A stretch of DNA of 64,000 nt from NCBI GenBank assembly GCA_963706685.1, contig CAVPMY010000017.1, forward strand, positions 496,001 through 560,000, written 5' to 3'. The position numbers and the translations under genes were made by a program. The notes below the pieces were generated by a model that did not search any database, had not been told where the DNA came from, and was given only the letters and a program-made list of their open reading frames with translations. Position 1 is the stretch's first letter. Every line of letters starts with the position of its first letter. Shown here piece by piece: positions 38,013 to 48,008 of the stretch. This DNA is from CADEEN01 sp963706685 (GTDB taxonomy: Bacteria; Pseudomonadota; Gammaproteobacteria; Burkholderiales; Burkholderiaceae_C).

Positions 38013-40256
38013 GTGACTCGACCGAGCACGCGCGGTGCCGCACCATCGATGTCCGAGACGGCGCCGATCCACGGCGCCTTGCGCGGCAGCACGGTCTGTT
38101 GCAACCACGATTCCAGGTCGTCGGGCGGCAGCGCCTTGGCGAACAGGAAACCCTGCATCAGGCCGCAACCCAGGCGGTGCAACACTTCCATCTGGCGCAG
38201 GTTCTCGACGCCTTCGGCAATCACCCGCAAGCCCAAGCGACCGGGCCAGCGCAATGATCGCGCTGACCACCGCCGAGCTCTGCGGCGTGATGCCCAGGTC
38301 GCGGACGAAGCTGCGGTCGATCTTGAGCTCCGAAATCGGCAGCGTCGTCAGGTAGGCCAGCGACGAATAGCCGGTGCCGAAGTCGTCGATCGAGATCTCG
38401 ACGCCGATCTCGTTCAGGCGGTGCAAGGACAGCGACACATTGTGCAGGTCCTTCATCAGGTTGTTCTCGGTGATCTCGAGCTGGATCGCCTTGTGCGGCA
38501 CGCCGTAGGCCGACACCGCCTGGTGGATGTTCTCGACCAGGTCGCTGCGCTCGAACAGGCGCGACGGCAGGTTGACGGCGATCGAATCGGCAAAGCCGAA
38601 GTTCTGCTGCCAGGCCCGCACCTGGCGCGCCGCTTCACGCACCGCCCACTCCGACAGCGGCACGATGAGGCCGGTCTCCTCGGCCAGCGGAATGAAGTCG
38701 CCCGGCGGCACCAGTTGGCCGTTGCGGTTCCAGCGCATCAGCGCCTCGGCGCCGACCATCTTGGCGCCTCGCACGTCGATCTTGGGCTGGTAGTGCAACA
38801 CCAGCTCGCCGCGCTCGATGGCCTTGTGCAGATGGCTCTCGAGCTCGATCTTTTCGCGCCCACGTCCGCCCAGGTGCGGGCTGTAGGAGGTGGCCGAGTT
38901 GCGCCCGGCCGTCTTGGCGGCGTACATGGCAACGTCGGAGTTGCGCATCAGATCGACCAGGTTCAGGCCGTCGCGCGGGAACAGCGCGATGCCGACACTG
39001 GCGGTGACAAAACACTCCTGGCCAGCAACGAAGATCGGGTCGCGCAGGCTGTCGAGGATGCGCGTGGCCACGCGCTGCGCATCGGCATCGTCGGTGACCT
39101 CGGGCAACAGGGCCACGAATTCGTCGCCGCCGAGGCGCCCGACGGCTTCGAGCGTGCGGTGCGATCGCGCGCCGGCGGCCTCCAGCGCGCCTTCCATGAC
39201 CTGCTCGCTGTGGCGCACGCAGGCCCGCAAGCGCCGCGAGACTTCCATCAGCAACTCGTCGCCGGCAGCATGGCCGAGCGTGTCGTTGACGTTCTTGAAG
39301 CGGTCGAGGTCGATCAGCAGCAGGGCCGCGTTGTGGTTCAGTCGCCGCGCCTGCTCGAGCGCACGTTCGGTGCGCCAGATCAACTGGCGGCGGTTCGGCA
39401 ATCCGGTCAGCGCGTCGAAGTTGGCGAGGTGGCGGATACGGTCTTCGGCAATTCGCCGGTCGGTCACGTCCTGGAAGACGCCGGTGTAGCCGACGCCCTG
39501 GCCATGTTCGAACTCGGCTTCGGCCTCGACGTGGATGATGCGCTCGCGTCCGTCGTACAGCTTGACCGAGACGTCGGTGGCCAGCACCGCGTTGTGCGCC
39601 ACGACGTCGGTGAGCATGCGGATCAGGCCCCGACGCTGGGCCATGCCGACCATGCGCAGCAGCGCGCGCACGTCGATGCGCTCGCCGATGTTGCGGCCGA
39701 GTACGCGCAGCGCCTCGGGCGAGAGCCACAAGTGGCCCAACCCGCCCTCGTCGGCGTGGCCGCGCTTCCAGTCGAAGCTGCCCATGCGCGCCAGATCCTG
39801 CGCGCGGGCGAGCTTGAACTTGCTGCGCTCGAGTTCGATGCGCGTGCGCGAGGCGCGCAGCATGTATCGCAGACGGCCGGCGAGCAGGCTCCATTGCGTG
39901 CTCTTGACGAAGAAGTCGGTGGCGCCGGCACGGTAGGCGCGCTCGATCGACGCGTCGTCGTCGAGCCCGGTCAGCATCAGCACCGGCATCTGCGCATAGC
40001 CGCTGCGCAGGCGCAGCGCCTGACAGGTTTCGAAACCGTCCATGCCGGGCATCAGCGCGTCGAGCACGATCATGTCCGGCGCCACGGCATCCAGCCGTTC
40101 CAGCGCCAGTTCGCCGTTGCCGACCTCGATCACTTCGAAGCCGCGCTCGCGCAGCGCGATTGCGGTCAGCATCAGGTTGACTTCGTCGTCATCGACCAGC
40201 AGCACGCGCGCGGCCACACCGGGTATCGCGCTGGCGTCGTCTGGTTGCTCGTTCAT
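38009..40256 (-). CDS. Response regulator with PAS, GGDEF and EAL domains; one frameshift in the EAL domain
   Basis: About 748 residues. REC domain with VDDDEVN and phospho-Asp in VLDALMPGMDG, then a PAS-like segment (FEHGQGVGYTGVFQDVTDRR), GGDEF (LDRFKNVNDTLGHAAGDELL, RLGGDEF) and EAL (GAEALMRWN, SIDDFGTGYSS, LKIDRSFV). The frame breaks near 38240 after ALARSLGL and resumes as RVIAEGVENLRQMEVL with the final MQGFLFAKAL. Key EAL residues survive; the GGDEF lacks an RxxD I-site. It may be a phosphodiesterase or bifunctional. The start overlaps the HPt gene stop (ATGA). Confidence 0.8.
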
Positions 40257-40693
40257 GAGGGCCTCAGGCGAGAGGATAAGCCGGCCAGCACGCGTTCGCC
40301 TTCGGCGACCAAGTTGTCGAGTTGCGACGACAGGCCCTGCAGACCTTCATCGCGCAGGCGGGCCTCGACGTCGGCGCACAGTGACGACAGGTCGAGTGCG
40401 CCGACGCTGGCCGACGACGACTTGAGCGTGTGGGCCACATGGCGAATCGCCGCCGCGTCGCTGGCTGCACGGGCGGCTCGAAGCTGCAACAGCAGGCGCT
40501 CCAGCGACTGCGCATAGGTGTCGAGGACGCGGCTCAACAAGCCGGCCTTGCCGCTGGGGTCGAGTTCACGCAGCCGCCCCAGGGCCGCGGCGTCGAGCAC
40601 GGCCAGTTCATCGCCTGCGCCGCCACCCGACCCCATGGCAGCGTCCGCCTGTGCGGCAGGCCCGCGGTGATGGGGATAGCGGAGGTACGGCAT
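40253..40693 (-). CDS. HPt (histidine phosphotransfer) domain protein
   Basis: A 146-residue protein with one HPt four-helix bundle. The phosphorylatable His lies in IRHVAHTLKSSSASVGA, with the usual LSSLCADVEARLRDEGL helix after it. The start may be 40693 or the ATG at 40636; the first 20-35 residues are unconserved. Its stop overlaps the response-regulator start, so it is probably the phosphate donor (or sink) for that receiver in a phosphorelay whose kinase is not in the window. Confidence 0.75.
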   Translation of the reverse strand: MPYLRYPHHRGPAAQADAAMGSGGGAGDELAVLDAAALGRLRELDPSGKAGLLSRVLDTYAQSLERLLLQLRAARAASDAAAIRHVAHTLKSSSASVGALDLSSLCADVEARLRDEGLQGLSSQLDNLVAEGERVLAGLSSRLRPS

Positions 40694-40853
40694 CGACGGT
40701 TCGGACAGGGTTGGATTCAGGGCCGGCGGCGCCGTGGCGCCAGACCCTCTCGGATTTTCTCGCTAGTCGCAATGTAACCCCCGGCCCTGCGCCGTGCGCC
40801 GCATCTGGCGGCTGCGTCATGGGGGGTCTCGTCAAAAAAGCACGCCGCGCGGC

Positions 40854-42050
40854 TCATTGAAGCTGGGCGGCGCTGGCCAGGGCGCGCAGGGTGGCCCGAT
40901 TGATGGCCGCGCCACTCAACAGCAGGCGCTCGGCGCTTTCGCGAATGTCGTAGATCGACTCATTCTCGACGGCGCGAACCACGTCGAGCAGCGGCGAAAA
41001 CGGCCCCTGGCCTTCAACCAGCGCCGAGCGCACCGTTTCGGGCACGGGCACTGACTTGAGCAGTTCGGCAAACGATTGGCTGAGCATGCGGTCGAGCAGC
41101 GAAAAAACACCGCAGATGAAGGCCTCGTTGCGCAATTGCTCGTCCGTGCCGCCGTCGCTGGCGCGCACCAGTTCTTCCATCAGCAGGCCGCGGCGCAGCG
41201 CGGCGAACATCACCGGCCTCATGTCGCGCTCTTTGCTGGCCGACGCCAGCAGCAGCGCCAGCCAGCGCTTCAGGCGCTGATAGCCGAGCAGCATCAAGGC
41301 GTGCCGGAACGAGGACACCTCGACGCGCAAGCCGAAGGCCGGCGAGTTGATGTAGCGCAGCAGCTTGAACGCCAGCGTCGGATCGAGCGTGATCGCCTCC
41401 TCGAGCTTTTCGAGCGGCGCTTCCTTGTCGATGCGCCGCATCAGCTCGAGGATGATGTTGAAGTCGGGCGCGCGCGCCTTGCCGTTGGCCTGGATGGCGT
41501 CGTCGATCGGCCAGCCGAGCACGGCCACCGCGCCGCGCTGGAAACTCGCGTTCAGGTCGGCCATCGTGCGCACGCCGGCCTGGATGTGCGTGATCTGGCG
41601 CGTCACGCCCGGCGGCGGTGGTGCGTCACTGCGGCGCTCGTCCTGCAGATCGATGATCGAGTGCTTGAAGCAGGGCAACACCGTGCGTGGCAGCTCAGCC
41701 AGTGGCCGGCCCTTGAGCAGCAGCGTGTTGCCGCGGCCGAACAATGTATTGATGGCCTCGCCATGGGCGATGTCGCCGGCCATGAAGGCCGGCACTTCGA
41801 GCATCAGGTTGGCGCTGGGCCGGGCCAGCATCAGGTCGTGCAGCAGGCTCTCGCTGACGACGTTGAGCGAAACCTTTCCCGCACCTTCGGGCCAGACCTC
41901 GGCCACTGCGGCCAGCAACGCGGCCGCGTCGAGCGGCAGGTCGGGGCGCGCCGGGAACACCGTCAACCGCGTCGCGGCGATCGCGCGTTCGCGGTCGATC
42001 ATCGGCGAGTAGCCGAGGACGACGTGGTTGAGGATCGGGTGGTCTTGCAT
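40854..42050 (-). CDS. HDOD-domain protein with degenerate EAL-like N-terminus
   Basis: A 398-residue protein. The C-terminal half is an HDOD domain (LEEAITLDPTLAFKLLRYIN, SFRHALMLLGYQRLKRWLAL). The N-terminal half resembles a YuxH-type EAL domain lacking the EAL and metal-binding motifs, so it is unlikely to hydrolyse cyclic-di-GMP but may bind it. Such proteins regulate motility or other responses. It precedes the flagellar block in the opposite genomic order, 13 bases from the flgL end, and could be cotranscribed with flgKL. Confidence 0.8.
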   Translation of the reverse strand: MQDHPILNHVVLGYSPMIDRERAIAATRLTVFPARPDLPLDAAALLAAVAEVWPEGAGKVSLNVVSESLLHDLMLARPSANLMLEVPAFMAGDIAHGEAINTLFGRGNTLLLKGRPLAELPRTVLPCFKHSIIDLQDERRSDAPPPPGVTRQITHIQAGVRTMADLNASFQRGAVAVLGWPIDDAIQANGKARAPDFNIILELMRRIDKEAPLEKLEEAITLDPTLAFKLLRYINSPAFGLRVEVSSFRHALMLLGYQRLKRWLALLLASASKERDMRPVMFAALRRGLLMEELVRASDGGTDEQLRNEAFICGVFSLLDRMLSQSFAELLKSVPVPETVRSALVEGQGPFSPLLDVVRAVENESIYDIRESAERLLLSGAAINRATLRALASAAQLQ

Positions 42051-42063
42051 GAGTCCGGAATGC

Positions 42064-43308
42064 TCAGGTGTTCAGGTACTGGAACAACGACAGGCGCTGC
42101 ACCGTGGCATAGGCCTGCAGTGCCGCCTGGTAGCCGCTCTGGCGATTCTGGAACAGCGAGATCGCTTCGACCATGTCCAAGTCCTCGGCTTGCGAGCGTT
42201 CGGTCTGCGCCGTGACTTTCTGCTCGCGGATTCGACCCTCCACCGTGTCGGCACGGTTGAGGTTTTCGCCGACACGCGAGCGCAGGCCTTGCAGCGCGCC
42301 CATCGACGCATCGACTTGCACCAGCGCTTGCTGGACGCCCTGGCTGATCGCGGCGCTGCTGCGCGCGGGCGCGCGCAGCTCGGCCATCGCACGGTCGAGG
42401 GTGTCGAACACGGATTGCGAGTTCGATGACAGGCGCAGCTCGAACTCGTCGGCTGGCGTCGGCGTACCGGTGACGCTGAAGGCCATGCCGTCGATCTCGA
42501 TCGATTGCCCGCTGACAAAGGGCACGTTGGTGAGCGCGGTCGGCGCGCCGTCCTTCTCGACGCTGAAGGTGACGGCACCCGGCGCGCCGGCGAAGCGGAT
42601 GCGGTAGTCGAGGTTGGCCGGATCGGCCACCGCGGGTGGCGACGTGGCGGCAAAGAAGGTTGTCGGGTCGACGATGCGCCCGGCATCGATCCAGGCCCCG
42701 GCCTGTCCGGGTACGGCCGATACCGTGCGCGTTTCGAACAGGCCGTTGCCGCTCGGTGCGGCCAGCCATTCGCGCGAGCCATCGACCGACTGCGGCAGCG
42801 CTTCGTCGATCGCCACCGTGTTCTCGCCGCGGGTGCCGCGAAACACCACACCGCCCGTCGTGTCGATGAACGGCGGCGCGGCCGAGCCCTGGCCGCCGAA
42901 CAGGAACGCGCCGGTGCCGTCGCCGCGGTTGGCAGTCAGCAGCAGCTGGCTGCGCAGCGCCTGCAGGCGGTCGGCCAGTGCCCCGCGTTCGCTGTCGCTG
43001 TAGCTGCCGTTGCCCGCCGCGACCAGTGTCTCGCGCACCTGCTGCATCAGCTCGCCGGCCTGGCCGAGCGCGCTTTCGGTGAGAGCCAGCACATTGCGGC
43101 TGGCATCGAGTGCGCGCTGGCTGGCGTCATGGCGCGACATGGCGGCCAGCGCGCGTTCAGCGCGCGCCGCCGCGGCCGGATCGTCGCTGGCGCGCGAGAC
43201 GCGCTTGCCGCTGGTCAGGCGCTCCTGCGAATCGGTCAGCTCGCGTTGGCGCTGCTGCAAGCGCTCGAGACCGCTGTCGAACGCTTGGCTAGAGGACAGA
43301 CGTAGCAT
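42064..43308 (-). CDS. flgL: Flagellar hook-filament junction protein FlgL (HAP3)
   Basis: A 414-residue FlgL. Seen: the N-terminal flagellin-like helix LRLSSSQAFDSGLERLQ and RLTSGKRVSRASDDPAAA, a variable middle, and the C-terminal EDLDMVEAISLFQNRQSGYQAALQ. It joins hook-associated FlgK to flagellin. The ATG at 43308 is preferred (GAGGTG six bases upstream) over a GTG at 43317 which overlaps the flgK stop. The HDOD gene follows. Confidence 0.92.
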   Translation of the reverse strand: MLRLSSSQAFDSGLERLQQRQRELTDSQERLTSGKRVSRASDDPAAAARAERALAAMSRHDASQRALDASRNVLALTESALGQAGELMQQVRETLVAAGNGSYSDSERGALADRLQALRSQLLLTANRGDGTGAFLFGGQGSAAPPFIDTTGGVVFRGTRGENTVAIDEALPQSVDGSREWLAAPSGNGLFETRTVSAVPGQAGAWIDAGRIVDPTTFFAATSPPAVADPANLDYRIRFAGAPGAVTFSVEKDGAPTALTNVPFVSGQSIEIDGMAFSVTGTPTPADEFELRLSSNSQSVFDTLDRAMAELRAPARSSAAISQGVQQALVQVDASMGALQGLRSRVGENLNRADTVEGRIREQKVTAQTERSQAEDLDMVEAISLFQNRQSGYQAALQAYATVQRLSLFQYLNT

Positions 43309-43313
43309 CTCGA

Positions 43314-45245
43314 TCACCTCGATGTGGTTTGCAGCAGCGTGTCGAACACGCTCTGCGCGACCTGCAGCACCTTGGCTGCGGCTTGATAACTCTGCTGGAA
43401 CTGGATCAATCGCGCCGCCTCTTCATCGAGGTTGACCCCGGTCTCGGCCGATACCCGCTCGCGGGCCTGCATCGCCACCGCGCCCGAGACATTGGCCGCC
43501 GTGCGCGCACCCTGCACGCTGACGCCGACGCCGGCCATCACGCTGGCATAGGCATCGGTCACCGACTCGCCGCCGATGAAGGCCTGGTCGCGCAGGGCCG
43601 CGAACGCCAGCGCGTTGCCGTTGCTGACGCCCGGGTAGGCCGTCTTCGAGACCGTGAACTGGTCGCCGCTGGCGGGCACGCCGTCCAGGCTCAGCTCGAA
43701 ACCGTTGAGCGCGATGGCCTGCCCCGGCTGCCAGGCGCCGCTGCCGCTGGACAGCAGCGCATTGCTGGTGCGGTCGCGCAGCTCCCAGTTGTAGGCGCCG
43801 GTGGCGGAGGTGAACGTGATCGACGCCGTCTGTTGCGGGTCGGCCAGCGGATCGACGACACGCAGGCTGGCGATCGTGGCGCTGCCGCTGTTGGCGATGC
43901 TGCGCTCGGCCTGCAGGGGCGAAGCCGCCGCCAGGCCCCGCGGGTCATCGAGCACGCGGCGCATGTTGACCGCGGCGCGCGAGACCGGCTGCAGCAGGAA
44001 GCGGTCGGCGGGCGCTGCGGCGCTGACACTGATCGTCAGGCCATCGACCGTGTCGCCGCTGGCGATGCTGCGCACCAGGCCGTCGGACAAGCGGGTCAAC
44101 CGGTACTGGCCGGGAGTCGCCGGGTCGGTCGCCAGCGTGTACTCGCTGGCTTGCAACGCGGCTTCGTCGGCCACGGTCATCGACACGCTGCCGATGAAGT
44201 TGCCGGCGACATCGCGCGCATTGCTCTGGGCGGCGAGCGCCAGCGGCGCGCCAACGGCGAACAACGCGGCGCCGGCGCCCGGCGGCGTGCGTGCATCCAG
44301 CCCCAGCGCCTGCTGCTCGTTGAGGCGCATCGAGAACGCCGCCGCCATGCGCCCCAGCGCGGTCCGCGCGTCGGCCAGATCTTCGTTCTGGAATCGCAGC
44401 AAGCCGCCGATCGAGCCGCTGCCCAGCAGCGATGACGGCAAGGTGCGCAGCGTGCTGCTGTCCTGCACGGCGATCGCGGCGCGCGTGGTGTCGAATTCAT
44501 CGCTGACCAGCGCCAGCGGCGTGACCTGTGTGCCGAGCACCAGGCGCTGCCCTCCGGCGACGAAGACCGCCAAGGTACCGTCGTCGGCCGGCAGCGTGCT
44601 GACCTGCACCAGCTGGCTCAGCTCGGAGATCAACTGGTCGCGCTGGTCGAGCAGATCGTTGGGTGTCTGGCCGCTGCCGATGACCCGCGCGATCTGCTCA
44701 TTGACCGTGGCGATGCCCTGCGACAAGCGGTTGACGCTGGCCACGGCGACCTTCAGGTCCTGGACCACGCCGTCTTGCAGCGTGTCGATCTGCGCGCCGG
44801 CCGCGGCATAACGCTGCGCCATCTCCTGCGCGCGCGCCAGCACCACCTGGCGCGTCGACGTGTCCTGCGGGCTGTTGGCCAGATCGACCATGGCGTTGAG
44901 AAAAGCGCCCGCCACATAACCCAACCCGGCTTCGCCCGGCGGGAAGATGGTTTCCAGGCGCTGCAGTTGTTCCAGCCGCGCACTGTCGGCCGCGGCCTGC
45001 GACGACGCCGTGGCCGCTTCGCGGGTCAGGAAGGCGTTGTGCGAGCGCGTCACTGCGGCCACATCCACGCCCTTGCCGAAGAAACCGGCGCCGGTGAACT
45101 GGCCCTGCGCCGTCGCGAACTCGACCTGCTGGCGCGAGTAGCCCTCGGTGTTGGCGTTGGCAATGTTGTGGCCGATCGTCTGCAACGCCGCGTAGTTGGC
45201 GAACATCGCGCGCGTGCCGATCGACAGCAGAGGCGTTGAACTCAT
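43314..45245 (-). CDS. flgK: Flagellar hook-associated protein FlgK (HAP1)
   Basis: A 643-residue FlgK with conserved ends: the N-terminal ALQTIGHNIANANTEGYSRQ and the C-terminal NLDEEAARLIQFQQSYQAAAKVL, with a typical variable centre. It assembles at the hook tip before FlgL. The start overlaps the flgJ stop (ATGA), and the stop overlaps or abuts flgL. Undamaged, unlike flgA-flgF. Confidence 0.93.
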   Translation of the reverse strand: MSSTPLLSIGTRAMFANYAALQTIGHNIANANTEGYSRQQVEFATAQGQFTGAGFFGKGVDVAAVTRSHNAFLTREAATASSQAAADSARLEQLQRLETIFPPGEAGLGYVAGAFLNAMVDLANSPQDTSTRQVVLARAQEMAQRYAAAGAQIDTLQDGVVQDLKVAVASVNRLSQGIATVNEQIARVIGSGQTPNDLLDQRDQLISELSQLVQVSTLPADDGTLAVFVAGGQRLVLGTQVTPLALVSDEFDTTRAAIAVQDSSTLRTLPSSLLGSGSIGGLLRFQNEDLADARTALGRMAAAFSMRLNEQQALGLDARTPPGAGAALFAVGAPLALAAQSNARDVAGNFIGSVSMTVADEAALQASEYTLATDPATPGQYRLTRLSDGLVRSIASGDTVDGLTISVSAAAPADRFLLQPVSRAAVNMRRVLDDPRGLAAASPLQAERSIANSGSATIASLRVVDPLADPQQTASITFTSATGAYNWELRDRTSNALLSSGSGAWQPGQAIALNGFELSLDGVPASGDQFTVSKTAYPGVSNGNALAFAALRDQAFIGGESVTDAYASVMAGVGVSVQGARTAANVSGAVAMQARERVSAETGVNLDEEAARLIQFQQSYQAAAKVLQVAQSVFDTLLQTTSR

Positions 45246-46057
45246 GTCAAGCTCCGTTGCAGGCGCAAGGTGGTGTTGATGACGCGGCCGAGCTTGTCCG
45301 CGTAGGCAGGATCGGTGGCATAGCCGGCGCGCTGCAGTCCTTGCGCGAAGCCGGTCGCATCACTCGCCTGGGCCACCACGTCGCGGTAGCGCGGGCTCGT
45401 CTTCATCAGCCGTGCGTAGTCGGCGAACGATTCTTCGTAGCTCGAATAGGCGCGGAAGGCCTGCACCAGTTTCTTCGGCTGGCCGTCGATGTACTCGGTC
45501 GTCGTGACCTTGGCCACCGGACCCTTCCAGTCCGCATTGGCCTTGATGCCGAACAAGTTGAAGCTGTTCGAGCCGTCGGCCATGGCGATCGACTTCTTTC
45601 CCCAGCCGGTTTCGTGCGCCGCCTGCGCCACCATGAAGGCCGCGGGGATGCCGGTCTTGGCTTGCGCCCTCTTCGCCGACTCGGTGTGCGCGGCGACGAA
45701 TTCTCCGGCGCTGGTCGGCGCGCGCAGCGGCGTCGTCTGCGAGACGCGGTTGATCTGCGGCTTGGCCTTTGCAGCTTCGACCGCCAGACCCATCTGGCGC
45801 TCGAGCTGGCGGGCGATCGCATCGGCCAGGCCGCCCTTGACGCCGCTCATCTTGCCGGCGTATTCGGTGTCCATCATCTCGGTGCCGAGCTTCGTGCCTT
45901 CGTTGTCGAGCATGCCCGAGCTCATCGTCGCCTGGCGCATCGACTTCATCAGCTCCTGCATGAACAGCGACTCGAACTGCTTGGACACTTCCTTGATGGC
46001 GTGCTTCGGGTCTTGCGTGGCCAGGTTGCGCAGGCCGGCGAGTTGATCGACGTTCAT
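45242..46057 (-). CDS. flgJ: Flagellar rod assembly protein / peptidoglycan hydrolase FlgJ
   Basis: A 271-residue dual-domain FlgJ. The N-terminal rod-cap domain contains FESLFMQELMKSMRQA. The C-terminal glucosaminidase (GH73) domain has AAFMVAQAAHETGWGKKS with the catalytic Glu and ADGSNSFNLFGIKA. It opens the wall for the rod. Start and stop overlap flgI and flgK by four bases each. Confidence 0.92.
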   Translation of the reverse strand: MNVDQLAGLRNLATQDPKHAIKEVSKQFESLFMQELMKSMRQATMSSGMLDNEGTKLGTEMMDTEYAGKMSGVKGGLADAIARQLERQMGLAVEAAKAKPQINRVSQTTPLRAPTSAGEFVAAHTESAKRAQAKTGIPAAFMVAQAAHETGWGKKSIAMADGSNSFNLFGIKANADWKGPVAKVTTTEYIDGQPKKLVQAFRAYSSYEESFADYARLMKTSPRYRDVVAQASDATGFAQGLQRAGYATDPAYADKLGRVINTTLRLQRSLT

Positions 46058-47262
46058 ATGACCTCGATCTCGGCGTTCAGCGCGCCCGCCGACTTCATCG
46101 CTTGGAGAATGGCCAGCAGATCTTGTGGCGTGGCCCCCAGCGCATTCAGCGCCTTGACCACATCGGCGAGCTTGGTGCCGGCGGGCATCTGCACCAGCGA
46201 GCCGCCTTGCTGCGTGATCGCGATGTCGGCCTTGTTGGCCTGCGCCGTCTGGCCGCCGGACAGCGGGCCCGGCTGGCTGATCAGCGGCGTGTTGCTGATC
46301 GTCACCGACAGGCTGCCATGCGCCACCGCGCAGGCCGCCAGCGTGACGGCGTCGTTCATCACCACCGAGCCGGTGCGCGCGTTGAGCACGATGCGCGCCG
46401 CCGGCTTGGCGAGTTCGAGCGACAGGTTCTCGACATCGGCCAGGAAGGCCACGCGGGCATTCATGTCCTGCGGTGCGCGCATGCGGACCACGCGGCCGTC
46501 GATCGCGAAGGCCGTGCCCTCGCCCTTGGCGGCGTTGATGGCCTTGGCCACGTTGCGTGCGGTCGAGAAGTCATCGCTCATCACATCGAGCTGCAAAAAC
46601 TCGCCCTGCGCCAGCGGCGTCGGCACGCTGCGCTCTACCGTCGCGCCCTGCGGCACGCGGCCGGCAGACAGGTGGTTGATCTGCACCTTGGAACCCGCGG
46701 CCGAGGCCCCGGCGCCGCCGACGATCAGGTTGCCCTGCGCCAGCGCATAGACCTGGCCATCGGCACCCTTGAGCGGCGTGACCACCAGCAAGCCGCCGCG
46801 CAGGCTCTTGGCATTGCCGAGCGAGGAGACGTTGACATCGATCGCCTGCCCCGGTTGAGCGAAGGCCGGCAGCGTGGCCGTGACCATCACCGCAGCCACG
46901 TTCTTGGACTGCAACTGCACGCCCGGCGGCACCGCGACACCCATCTGCGACAGCATCGCGGCCAGGCTTTGTGACGTGAACGGCGCACCCTGGCTCTGGT
47001 CGCCGCTGCCGTCGAGGCCGACGACCAGGCCGTAGCCGACAAGCTGGTTGGAGCGCACGCCCTGAACCGACGCCACTTCCTTGATGCGCGTCGCCGCATG
47101 CGCCGGCCACCAGATTGCGGCACTGGCGGCGAAGACCGTGAACGTGATCGCGGCGCGGATGAAAAACCTCAGCCGGCGCGGAGCGATGCCTGCCGCCGGG
47201 CCGCCCCAAGGCAGGCGCGCCCCCTCGGGGGGCAGCGAACGAAGTGAGCTTGGGGGCTTCAT
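46054..47262 (-). CDS. flgI: Flagellar P-ring protein FlgI, N-terminus encoded by a dispersed repeat
   Basis: A 402-residue FlgI. Conserved: RIKEVASVQGVRSNQLVGYG after the signal, VTATLPAFAQPGQAIDVNVSSLG, and DIAITQQGGSLVQMPAG near the end. The signal peptide core (FFIRAAITFTVFAASAAIWW, cleavage after AHA) begins at about residue 32. The first about 28 residues (MKPPSSLRSLPPEGARLPWG) correspond to the dispersed repeat. No alternative ATG, GTG or TTG lies nearer the signal, and the ATG overlaps the flgH stop, so the repeat-derived extension appears to be translated. Confidence 0.85.
   Translation of the reverse strand: MKPPSSLRSLPPEGARLPWGGPAAGIAPRRLRFFIRAAITFTVFAASAAIWWPAHAATRIKEVASVQGVRSNQLVGYGLVVGLDGSGDQSQGAPFTSQSLAAMLSQMGVAVPPGVQLQSKNVAAVMVTATLPAFAQPGQAIDVNVSSLGNAKSLRGGLLVVTPLKGADGQVYALAQGNLIVGGAGASAAGSKVQINHLSAGRVPQGATVERSVPTPLAQGEFLQLDVMSDDFSTARNVAKAINAAKGEGTAFAIDGRVVRMRAPQDMNARVAFLADVENLSLELAKPAARIVLNARTGSVVMNDAVTLAACAVAHGSLSVTISNTPLISQPGPLSGGQTAQANKADIAITQQGGSLVQMPAGTKLADVVKALNALGATPQDLLAILQAMKSAGALNAEIEVI
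47190..47258. repeat. Dispersed G/C-rich repeat inside the 5' end of flgI
   Basis: GCCGGGCCGCCCCAAGGC, a CCCCTCGGGGGG core and a CTTGGGGGC arm match the 3833-3906 copy. It lies in the flgI reading frame directly after the start codon overlapping the flgH stop. Confidence 0.55.
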
Positions 47263-48008
47263 ATCGGCATCACCGACAAGAAGACGCGCGACAACCAGCC
47301 CATCACCTGCGCGTCCGCTTGTTGCCCGCGGCTGCGATGCTCGACCCGCACGTTGGCGATTTGCGCCGACGGCACGCTGTTGCCGGGCTGGATCGCCCGC
47401 GGGTCGACCTGCCCGGAGAAGCGCAGCACATCGACATTGGCATTGACGCCGATCTGCTTTTCGCCCTGGATCAGCAGGTGGCCGTTGGGCAGCACGCCGG
47501 TGACGAGCACGGTGATCGTGCCGCTGAAGTCGTTGCTGCTCTCGGTGGCGCCCTTGCCGCCGAAGGTGTTGCCGGCCGTGCCGCCGATGCCGGCGCGGCC
47601 GAACGAGTTGGGTGCGATGCCTGGCAGCGCCGTGATGGCGCCGCTCAAGCTGCCGCTCTTGTCGACCGAAGACGTCGACTTCTGACTGGCGCTGACCTTC
47701 TCGACGATGGTCACGGTCAGCGTGTCGCCCGGCAGGCGCGCGCGGTGGTCTTCGAACAGCGGCCGGTAGGCGGCGGCCTGGTAGATCGCGCCGTTGACTG
47801 CCGGCGCGACCACCACGGGTTGGACCGCGACCGGTGGCGGCGCACCGATGTCCACCGGCGGCGCGCGATAGTTGTCGACGCTGGCGCAGCCGGCCAGCGA
47901 GCACAGCAGCGCGACGACCACACCACGCGGCGTGCGATGGCTGCGCGAAGCGGGCACCTTGCTGAGGCGACGACGCGGCACCGCGAAGCTGCAGGGCGGA
48001 TGGTTCAT
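47259..48008 (-). CDS. flgH: Flagellar L-ring lipoprotein FlgH
   Basis: A 249-residue outer-membrane lipoprotein. Lipobox LAGC near residue 41 after a long basic N-region, then LFEDHRARLPGDTLTVTIVE and the C-terminal IPGNSVPSAQIANVRVEHRS segment of the family. It forms the L-ring around the rod. Start and stop overlap flgG and flgI (ATGA each). Confidence 0.92.
   Translation of the reverse strand: MNHPPCSFAVPRRRLSKVPASRSHRTPRGVVVALLCSLAGCASVDNYRAPPVDIGAPPPVAVQPVVVAPAVNGAIYQAAAYRPLFEDHRARLPGDTLTVTIVEKVSASQKSTSSVDKSGSLSGAITALPGIAPNSFGRAGIGGTAGNTFGGKGATESSNDFSGTITVLVTGVLPNGHLLIQGEKQIGVNANVDVLRFSGQVDPRAIQPGNSVPSAQIANVRVEHRSRGQQADAQVMGWLSRVFLSVMPI

Noticed and set aside
36300..40256. Single 1318-residue REC-GGDEF-EAL-GGDEF protein
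   Set aside because: The EAL domain continues in another frame to a TGA at 38009 overlapping a normal ATG at 38012; the fusion arises only from a frameshift near 38240.
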